NCBI GenBank assembly: GCA_002418205.1
Contig: DIDP01000019.1
Location: forward strand, 1-29,016
Length of the DNA: 29,016 nt
DNA from: Anaerolineales bacterium UBA5797
GTDB lineage: Bacteria > Chloroflexota > Anaerolineae > Anaerolineales > Villigracilaceae
Direction: 5' to 3'
In this document: positions 23,859 through 29,016 of the stretch, piece after piece
Layout of the letters: each line of letters starts with the position of its first letter
Position numbering within the stretch: position 1 is the first letter of the stretch
Notes under the pieces: generated by a model
Database searches by the model: none
What the model saw: the letters and a program-made list of their open reading frames with translations, nothing else
What the model was told of the DNA's origin: nothing
Program-made: the position numbers and the translations under genes

Positions 23859-25682
23859 ATGATGTTACCCAAAATCACCGAAAGCATGATCCGCGCGGGA
23901 TCAAGCCCGGAAAGCTTTCGCCGCGGCGAGGAATACCATCGGGAAGGCGCAATTTCGAATACCGCCATTCAAGGAACAGTGCTGAGCGGTGAATGTGCCG
24001 GCACATATGCACCCTATTACCGGGTACAGGTGAAACTGGATGAAGCGGGTATTGCAGACGCATCCTGCACGTGCCTCTACGAATATGGCGGTTACTGCAA
24101 GCACATTGTCGCTCTGTTGCTTGCCTATATGCGCCATCCGAAATCGTTCGCCGTGCGCAAAGAGCCTGCGGAACTCCTGGCTGACCTGGATCAGAACGAC
24201 CTCACTGCCATCCTGACCAAACTGATTCAGGAACAGCCCGAACTCTATGATCGGATCGAAGCCATGACATCCGTTCCTTCGAAGTCCAAAAAGAAGCGTA
24301 GGAAAAAAGTGGACATCGAAGTCTACCGCCGTCACATTCTCGGCATCGTCCACAGCCTGGATGGCATGCGGGCGTCGGAAGCGTATTGGCATGTGGGCGG
24401 ACTGGCGAATCAATTGCGCGAAGTGCAGGAATCCGCCATGAAATTCCTGGATGCCGGGGACGCCGAGTCCGCGCTCGAAATCCTGCTTGTATTGCTGGAA
24501 GAAGCCAGCCGGGGCATTGAATATATTGACGACTCGGACGGCGAATTGGGCGGCTTCGTGGGCGATCTGGGCACATCGCTGGCTGAAGCCATTTTGAGCA
24601 TGGAACTCAGCCAGGTCGAACGCGACAGACTGGTCCGCAGGCTGGAGAAGTTGATCGAGTATGCCGGCGATCATGGAATGGAAGGCACCCTGGATATTGC
24701 CGTTCAAGCCGCAAAGTATGGCTGGGGGAAAATACCCACAGGGATGACATCCCATCGAAGGGTCGGATCAAAAATCTACGAAGATGATGAACCGGATGAT
24801 TGGGATGAAGATGAGGTCTGGAACGATGAAGACGACTATGAGCTTCGTGAATGGGGTTTTCCTGTTGTGTCGGGCGTCGATAACCTCACTGAAGCCAAAT
24901 TAAATGTGCTGGACCGGCAGGGTCGCACCGAAGAGTATCTTGCCCTGTGCAAAGAGGAAGAGCGTCATCTGCGTTATGCCCTCAAGCTGTGCGATCTCAA
25001 GCGGACCGCGGAGGCTGTGAAATACGCCAAAAAACATCTGACCACTGCCGAAGAGACTCTGGAAGTCGCCCGCCGCTTGCGGGAAGCACGCCTCGTGGCT
25101 GAAGCAATTGAGGTTGGCGAACATGGGCTAAAACTGAAAGGTCCCAAGGCGGGGCTCGGCGAATGGCTTGGTCCCGTGCAGGAGGCGCAGGGGCGGACAA
25201 AACATGCGCTGACAGCCTGGCTGGCAGCATTCGGTGAGCACCCATCGCTGGAAACCTACAAAACGATCAAACGCCTGGCCGAACCCAGGTGGAAACGCTT
25301 GCGTCCGGAGATCATGGCAAAACTCAGTAGGTCGTATGACAAGCAGGTATTGGCGGAAGTATATTTGCTGGAAGAGGAATGGGAGGAGGCCATCAAAGTG
25401 GCTGAGGGACGTGACGTATGGTATCCCGTTGTCGAAACGGTGGCTGACGGCATCGTGCACCATCGTCCTGAATGGGTTGTCAAGATCAGTTTGAAACATG
25501 CGGAACGCTTGATGTCCAAGGCTAAAAGCAAGAACTATCCGATTGCCGCAGCCTGGCTCAAGCGCGCGAAGCAAGCCTACAAGTTGCTGGGAAAAACGGA
25601 TGAATGGCAGAAGTATTTGAGGGAGACAAAGGAGAAATATAAGCGGAGGCCGGCGCTGCAAAGCCAACTTGCGCGGTTATAG
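23859..25682 (+). CDS. SWIM zinc-finger protein with helical-repeat C-terminus
   Basis: This 607-residue protein has a SWIM finger at C70-T-C72, C80-x-H82 (ASCTCLYEYGGYCKHIVALL), a zinc site that can bind DNA or protein. The rest (about 150-607) is helical with TPR-like repeats and an acidic segment (YEDDEPDDWDEDE, about 305-325). ATG 23859 is one of two adjacent ATGs (23862 too), and no strong ribosome site is visible. An upstream ATG at 23805 would add residues unlike the family. Proteins of this layout are common in Chloroflexota and often lie near other accessory genes. Their function is unknown. Confidence 0.82.
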   Translation: MMLPKITESMIRAGSSPESFRRGEEYHREGAISNTAIQGTVLSGECAGTYAPYYRVQVKLDEAGIADASCTCLYEYGGYCKHIVALLLAYMRHPKSFAVRKEPAELLADLDQNDLTAILTKLIQEQPELYDRIEAMTSVPSKSKKKRRKKVDIEVYRRHILGIVHSLDGMRASEAYWHVGGLANQLREVQESAMKFLDAGDAESALEILLVLLEEASRGIEYIDDSDGELGGFVGDLGTSLAEAILSMELSQVERDRLVRRLEKLIEYAGDHGMEGTLDIAVQAAKYGWGKIPTGMTSHRRVGSKIYEDDEPDDWDEDEVWNDEDDYELREWGFPVVSGVDNLTEAKLNVLDRQGRTEEYLALCKEEERHLRYALKLCDLKRTAEAVKYAKKHLTTAEETLEVARRLREARLVAEAIEVGEHGLKLKGPKAGLGEWLGPVQEAQGRTKHALTAWLAAFGEHPSLETYKTIKRLAEPRWKRLRPEIMAKLSRSYDKQVLAEVYLLEEEWEEAIKVAEGRDVWYPVVETVADGIVHHRPEWVVKISLKHAERLMSKAKSKNYPIAAAWLKRAKQAYKLLGKTDEWQKYLRETKEKYKRRPALQSQLARL

Positions 25683-25785
25683 CCAACATGGTGGCATACT
25701 TCTTGGTGGGGACGCGGCGAAATATCGGCGATTTATTGGCTGAATAACGGCGGTTTTCCCATCCCCAGCGCGCTAAAGAGCGCCC
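25683..25785. other. Short spacer before the winged-helix/nucleotidyltransferase module
   Basis: No gene is seen here. GCGCT-AAAG-AGCGC (about 25769-25782) could fold but has no T-run. The promoter palindrome follows directly. Confidence 0.4.
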
Positions 25786-25814
25786 TTATACCTGATTCAT
25801 AAATCAGGTATAAT
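25786..25814 (+). promoter_or_regulatory. Palindromic operator overlapping a leaderless promoter
   Basis: TTATACCTGATT (25786-25797) and AATCAGGTATAA (25802-25813) are perfect 12-base inverted repeats around CATA. TATAAT at 25809-25814 is a -10 box, which puts the start point at about 25821, the A of the ATG. The transcript would be leaderless and the promoter would be closed by any protein bound to the palindrome. Confidence 0.7.
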
Positions 25815-25820
25815 AACAAC

Positions 25821-26357
25821 ATGATGAACTATCCCCTTCCACGCAAGGCCGTTGACGTCATGCTCCACGATGCCATGCAGCGCGACATCACCACAGCGCG
25901 GCGTGTCACCCTTCTTCAAATCCTGTGGAACGAACGCTATCTGACCCGTACCCAATTAATCGTCAGGGTGGAGTACCGGTTGGGCGGGAACTGCTTCGGG
26001 ACAGCCGCCTGGGAGGATACGTTTTATCGGGACATGCGCGCGGTCAAGCAGGCGTTTCAGGCAGTGGGCTATGTCTTGGAATACAGCCGTAGTCGGAAAA
26101 ACACGGGATACTATGTAAAGGGACAACCAGCCCTTTCGCCTGAATTCAGACAAATGGTGAAAGCAAGCGTTGCCGAAGTGGACCAGCGCCAGATCGACAT
26201 TTATCGTCGGTTGTCGGCTGCGGACCGATTCCGGCAAGGCTGTTCCGTCAGCGATAGTGCCCGGAATGTGGTGGCGTATCGAATCCGCCAGGAAAATCCC
26301 GAGCTTTCGGCTCTGGAAGCCAACCGGCTTGCGTTGCAACGAGCATATACACCATGA
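25821..26357 (+). CDS. Winged-helix DNA-binding protein, putative antitoxin/regulator
   Basis: This 178-residue protein has an N-terminal winged helix (25-100), with RVTLLQILWNERYLTRTQLI, FYRDMRAVKQAF as recognition helix and a wing LEYSRSRKNTGYYVKG. The C-terminal part (120-178) has IYRRLSAADRFRQG, then RNVVAYRIRQENPELSALEANRLALQ, a pattern I know from small proteins found next to nucleotidyltransferase genes. Its stop overlaps the start of the nucleotidyltransferase (ATGA). A perfect palindrome overlaps its -10 box, so self-repression is likely. By analogy with AbiE it would be the antitoxin, but this is an inference. Confidence 0.75.
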   Translation: MMNYPLPRKAVDVMLHDAMQRDITTARRVTLLQILWNERYLTRTQLIVRVEYRLGGNCFGTAAWEDTFYRDMRAVKQAFQAVGYVLEYSRSRKNTGYYVKGQPALSPEFRQMVKASVAEVDQRQIDIYRRLSAADRFRQGCSVSDSARNVVAYRIRQENPELSALEANRLALQRAYTP

Positions 26358-26947
26358 AAGAAGACCAGCCCTTGGATATTCCCTCTTTCCTAAAACTTAT
26401 CCTTGAAGCGCTGAAAGCATCCAAGGTCGAGTATCTGATTGGAGGCGCAATCGCAGAATGGGCCTGGGGGGAACCGCGCGCCACCCAGGATCTGGATATC
26501 GTCATAGACCTTCCCGTCAAAAGCGTAGGCAGGTTTTCCAAGGAACTCGAGAAGAGAGATATGCTTGTCCCCGCTGACATCATTCTGGATGCCATGCTGG
26601 AGGATCGCGCCGACATCCCGCTGAATGCGATCCATATGCACAGCGGTCTCAAAGCGGATTTGTATCTAATGCGGGATGGCGATGAACTTCGCAAGAGTGC
26701 GTTTCAACGCCGCCTCCTGGTGGACTATGGACCGCCGATTGGCGAGGTGTATGTCCATTCTCCTGAGGATCTGATCCTGTACAAACTCATGTACTTGGGA
26801 TTAAGCGGACAGCCAAAACACGCCCGGGATATTGGAGCAATTCTTAAAGCCAAACAGGATCAACTTGATTACGAATATATCGAGCGGGGGGTGGACCGTT
26901 TGGGTTTGAGCTCTGTTTGGAGGGAATTGAAAGACGATATCGTCTGA
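26354..26947 (+). CDS. AbiEii-like/DUF6036-type nucleotidyltransferase, putative toxin
   Basis: This 197-residue protein has the nucleotidyltransferase core: YLIGGAIAEWAWGEPRATQDLDIVID with GG (30-31) and DLD (46-48) as metal ligands. A third acid may be D in KADLYLM. The later block VHSPEDLILYKLMYLG with the ARDIGAIL motif is common in minimal and AbiEii-type enzymes. It is translationally coupled to the winged-helix gene through ATGA. Such pairs act as toxin-antitoxin or phage abortive-infection modules, though a housekeeping role cannot be excluded. The strong palindrome at the promoter and the accessory neighbourhood favour the former. Confidence 0.8.
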   Translation: MKEDQPLDIPSFLKLILEALKASKVEYLIGGAIAEWAWGEPRATQDLDIVIDLPVKSVGRFSKELEKRDMLVPADIILDAMLEDRADIPLNAIHMHSGLKADLYLMRDGDELRKSAFQRRLLVDYGPPIGEVYVHSPEDLILYKLMYLGLSGQPKHARDIGAILKAKQDQLDYEYIERGVDRLGLSSVWRELKDDIV

Positions 26948-27006
26948 AATTTTTACGTTCCCCTTCCCAAAATACAACACAGCAAAAAAGGCTGTATCAA
27001 AATACA

Positions 27007-27047
27007 CACCTTGAAAATTCGGGGTTGAACCCCGAATTTTCAAGGTG
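27007..27047. terminator. Long perfect hairpin, probable bidirectional terminator
   Basis: Two perfect 20-base arms (27007-27026 and 27028-27047) are separated by one base. The core is GAAAATTCGGGG pairing with CCCCGAATTTTC, so GC-rich stems are next to T-runs on both strands. It lies after the nucleotidyltransferase gene and just before the promoter of the phosphoesterase. Confidence 0.65.
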
Positions 27048-27065
27048 CTATCGTTTCAATCTGGC

Positions 27066-27071
27066 TATAAT
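27066..27071 (+). promoter_or_regulatory. -10 box of a leaderless promoter
   Basis: TATAAT in GGCTATAATTGTCC ends 6 bases before ATG 27078. Transcription would begin at or within a base of the start codon. No ribosome site is present, which agrees with a leaderless mRNA. Confidence 0.55.
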
Positions 27072-27077
27072 TGTCCA

Positions 27078-28058
27078 ATGCAAACTTTGGTGATCGGTGA
27101 TATTCATGGCTGTTATGACGAGTTTCAAGCCTTGCTGGATAAGGCGGGGCTAACCGAGGGCGATGCAATTATCTCAGTAGGCGATTGTGTGGATCGAGGT
27201 CCGGACACGCCCGCAGTATTGAGATTCTTCCAGGAAAAGCCAAATGCCTTGCTGATCATGGGCAATCACGAACGCAAACATGTACGCGCCGATAGGCATG
27301 AGGTCAAACTGGCACGTTCCCAGAAAATCAGCAAGATTCAATTTGGGGAAACATATCCAGCCGCCCTGACATTTATGAGCAAATTGCCGTTGTACCTTGA
27401 TCTGCCAGATGCTTTGGTCGTGCATGGATATTTTGAACCTGGTCTCCCTCTATCGCAACAGCGTGCGACGGTGCTATGTGGAACAATGGGCGGAGACAAA
27501 CATTTGCGGGCTCAATTCGATCGTCCCTGGTATGAATTGTATGATGGGAAAAAACCGTTACTGGTGGGACATCATAATTATTCAAACACAGATCAGCCCT
27601 TTGTTTATCAGGATCGCGTATTTGGGTTGGATACCGACTGCGTCACTGGCAGGGCATTGACCGGCCTCTTATTGCCATCATTTAAGGTGGTGTCAGTTCC
27701 CAGCCGGGCAAATTACTGGGCACAAATTCAGCGAGCGTATCCAAAGACAAAGACCCCTTCCCCGTCTGCAAGCAAAGCTATGGAATGGAGCACTGAAGAT
27801 GAGAGAAGATTGTCACACCTAATTGATGCTATCTTCCAAAGAGCCAATACAATCCTGTTGGAGTTACATTCTGAACTCGAATTTACCAGCCTATCTGCTC
27901 GGAAACAAGCAAAACTATTCAGCGTGAAGGCGGGAACCGGTGCCTACGGAGCGTTACTGCACCTAGCTCGACTCAATCAGTTGAATAGCATATCGGCTCG
28001 CAAGGTCCTGAAATCCCCGGAAATGTTATCTGCCATACTCCGTAAATTGGATGAATAA
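27078..28058 (+). CDS. Calcineurin-like metallophosphoesterase (PPP/ApaH-like)
   Basis: This 326-residue protein starts at ATG 27078 with MQTLVIGDIHGCYDEF (D8, H10). SVGDCVDRGPDTP, MGNHERKHVR, VVHGYFEPG and LLVGHHNY supply the remaining metal ligands, in the order of the PPP phosphatase/diadenosine tetraphosphatase family. Residues from about 225 on are an extra, mostly helical domain without a recognised motif (AMEWSTEDERR to the end). The substrate could be a phosphoprotein, a dinucleotide or a nucleotide cap. An upstream ATG at 27045 lies in the hairpin arm and is unlikely. The TATAAT at 27066 suggests a leaderless transcript. Confidence 0.88.
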   Translation: MQTLVIGDIHGCYDEFQALLDKAGLTEGDAIISVGDCVDRGPDTPAVLRFFQEKPNALLIMGNHERKHVRADRHEVKLARSQKISKIQFGETYPAALTFMSKLPLYLDLPDALVVHGYFEPGLPLSQQRATVLCGTMGGDKHLRAQFDRPWYELYDGKKPLLVGHHNYSNTDQPFVYQDRVFGLDTDCVTGRALTGLLLPSFKVVSVPSRANYWAQIQRAYPKTKTPSPSASKAMEWSTEDERRLSHLIDAIFQRANTILLELHSELEFTSLSARKQAKLFSVKAGTGAYGALLHLARLNQLNSISARKVLKSPEMLSAILRKLDE

Positions 28059-28108
28059 TACGAGATGTTCGCTTTCAATTCTGGAAACATGATTAGAGCT
28101 GAGTACTT

Positions 28109-28183
28109 CTCACAAAAACTCGATTTCGTAAAACGGCACTTTTTCAAAAAAGTGCCGTTTTACGAAATCAAAGCCATTGTGAG
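28109..28183. terminator. Long nested palindrome between convergent genes
   Basis: Perfect 23-base arms (28122-28144 and 28147-28169) are separated by CA. Outer CTCACAA (28109) and TTGTGAG (28177) extend the structure. The stem core is CGGCAC next to T5 and A5 tracts, so it could end transcription from both sides. The stretch from 28059 to 28206 has no gene other than this. An element remnant is an alternative. Confidence 0.6.
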
Positions 28184-28206
28184 TTGAGTGGTCAACTTTG
28201 CTGAAG

Positions 28207-28340
28207 TTAATTCAAAATTTCCTCAAGCGACTTTATTACCTCATCAAATTTGATGTTGTTCGCGTAAAAGTTATTTCTACAATACATGTCCCAACGCTGT
28301 CTCATTGGGGAGTCGGACTGGATTGCCTGCAGAATTTTTT
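28207..28340 (-). pseudogene. Out-of-frame C-terminal part of the AbiEii-type gene
   Basis: On the minus strand, skipping one base in the A6 tract (28340-28335) opens a continuous frame to TAA at 28207. It encodes ILQAIQSDSPMRQRW, then FYANNIKFDEVIKSL and EEILN. AbiEii-type proteins usually end in just such a tail (a tryptophan helix, a tyrosine or phenylalanine loop and DVI-x-x-L). The in-frame ending differs and stops early at 28277. The gene therefore carries a frameshift, an error or a programmed +1 site. Confidence 0.75.
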
Positions 28341-29016
28341 CTCTGCTCTTGCAGGGCTGCCAGAGATGCCCTCTTCCGTGCCGTCGCGTTCAGAGCAGCA
28401 GTGAATAGTTCCTTGTCTATCATACGGTGATGGGTCTTCATCAGGATATATACATCATAGAAATCTCTGGGGCGGGTGTTAAGCACACTTCTCCGAAGGA
28501 TCGTTTCAACTTTTTCCGCCAGGATGGTTTCGATGTTATAAGCCCAGATTTCAATCCTCTTCTCTTCGAAACTGGAATAAAAGGTATAACGCACTGCTTC
28601 CGGAGTGATAATGTCGCCTGTAGTGATGTCAACCTTTAGTGGAGTGTTGATCCCTTCGTACCCGGCGATGATCATCAATCTGTAGCCGCCATATTCATCT
28701 TCCTCCCGAATGGGTGTAATTGAGTTGAGGGTCAAGGTGACATCATCGTTGAGAGAAATGGAGCAAACTTCCGTAAAAACACTCTCGATTGCTTCATCCA
28801 AGAGAGGATATCCCCTTATGGTTCCATCCATGTCCATCGTTGTCCTGCTGCCAATCCCGATCATGGAGGCGATCAACATACCGCCTTTCAGGATGAAGAT
28901 ATCCTTGTATTTCGACACGGATATTCTTTCCAGCAAGCGTTCCAGCATGAAGTTTTGCAGTACGGCTTGAGCAGGAATCTTGTTTTTCAAAGCCAGATTT
29001 TTGATCCTGGATTTAA
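28277..29016 (-). CDS. AbiEii/AbiGii-type nucleotidyltransferase toxin, truncated by window edge
   Basis: The frame stays open to the window end (SRIKNLAL upstream of a possible TTG at 28990), so the start lies outside. SAQ-like AQAVLQNFMLERLLERIS and FILKGGMLIASMIG with SRTTMDMDGTIRGY give the nucleotidyltransferase GG and DMD metal motif of AbiEii. DITTGDIITP and ILAEKVETILRR with RPRDFYDVYIL are also typical. AbiEii toxins transfer nucleotides to RNA in abortive phage infection and are paired with AbiEi. That partner would lie beyond the right edge. The last about 20 residues are out of family because of the frameshift at 28335-28340. The region looks AT-rich against the rest of the window, in line with transfer. 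Confidence 0.85.
   Translation of the reverse strand, partial: KSRIKNLALKNKIPAQAVLQNFMLERLLERISVSKYKDIFILKGGMLIASMIGIGSRTTMDMDGTIRGYPLLDEAIESVFTEVCSISLNDDVTLTLNSITPIREEDEYGGYRLMIIAGYEGINTPLKVDITTGDIITPEAVRYTFYSSFEEKRIEIWAYNIETILAEKVETILRRSVLNTRPRDFYDVYILMKTHHRMIDKELFTAALNATARKRASLAALQEQRKNSAGNPVRLPNETALGHVL

Noticed and set aside
28198..28404. Plus-strand open frame opposite the AbiEii-type gene
   Set aside because: It is antisense to the conserved shifted tail and has no ribosome site or family resemblance.

Overview
The window looks like a chromosomal piece of a bacterium of the phylum Chloroflexota, most likely an Anaerolineae-type organism. This is inferred from overall gene style, GC-rich coding, polytopic membrane proteins of unfamiliar families, an actinobacterial/Chloroflexi-like cytochrome oxidase operon and two dispersed palindromic repeat types. 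No rRNA, tRNA or CRISPR array was seen, so the taxonomy is not proven.

Left third (1-8776): a cluster of mostly uncharacterised membrane proteins around a 12-helix protein with heme-copper-oxidase-like architecture (4044-5519). A NirV/SUMF1-like lipoprotein is translationally coupled to it. The cluster also holds a Crp/Fnr regulator (1250-1921), a cysteine-rich lipoprotein, heme O synthase (ctaB), two paralogous six-helix membrane proteins, and CRP-like palindromes (TGTGA-N6-TCAC). The regulator's recognition helix is of the Crp RExxxR type, which fits those palindromes. The natural reading is a respiratory module responding to nitrogen oxides or low oxygen, but the central protein lacks the HH copper ligand pair of true oxidases and NO reductases. 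This is the best candidate for an undescribed system.

Middle (8866-18674): threonine synthase (+), then a long minus-strand block. In transcription order this block is an aa3-type cytochrome c oxidase operon (coxB with fused cytochrome c, coxA, a subunit III, ctaG, a small two-helix subunit, a second subunit III, subunit IV), an OmpR-type response regulator with its sensor kinase, a universal-stress-like protein and a cupredoxin lipoprotein. Many junctions overlap by ATGA or similar.

Right third (18675-29016): an accessory, defence- and toxin-like region on the plus strand. It has two adjacent superfamily 1 helicases, a ribbon-helix-helix/PIN toxin-antitoxin pair, a SWIM zinc-finger protein, a winged-helix protein coupled to a nucleotidyltransferase behind a palindromic promoter, a metallophosphoesterase bracketed by two long hairpins, and a minus-strand AbiEii-type nucleotidyltransferase that runs off the edge and carries a one-base frameshift in an A6 tract. 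The last part looks more AT-rich than the rest, which fits acquisition by transfer.
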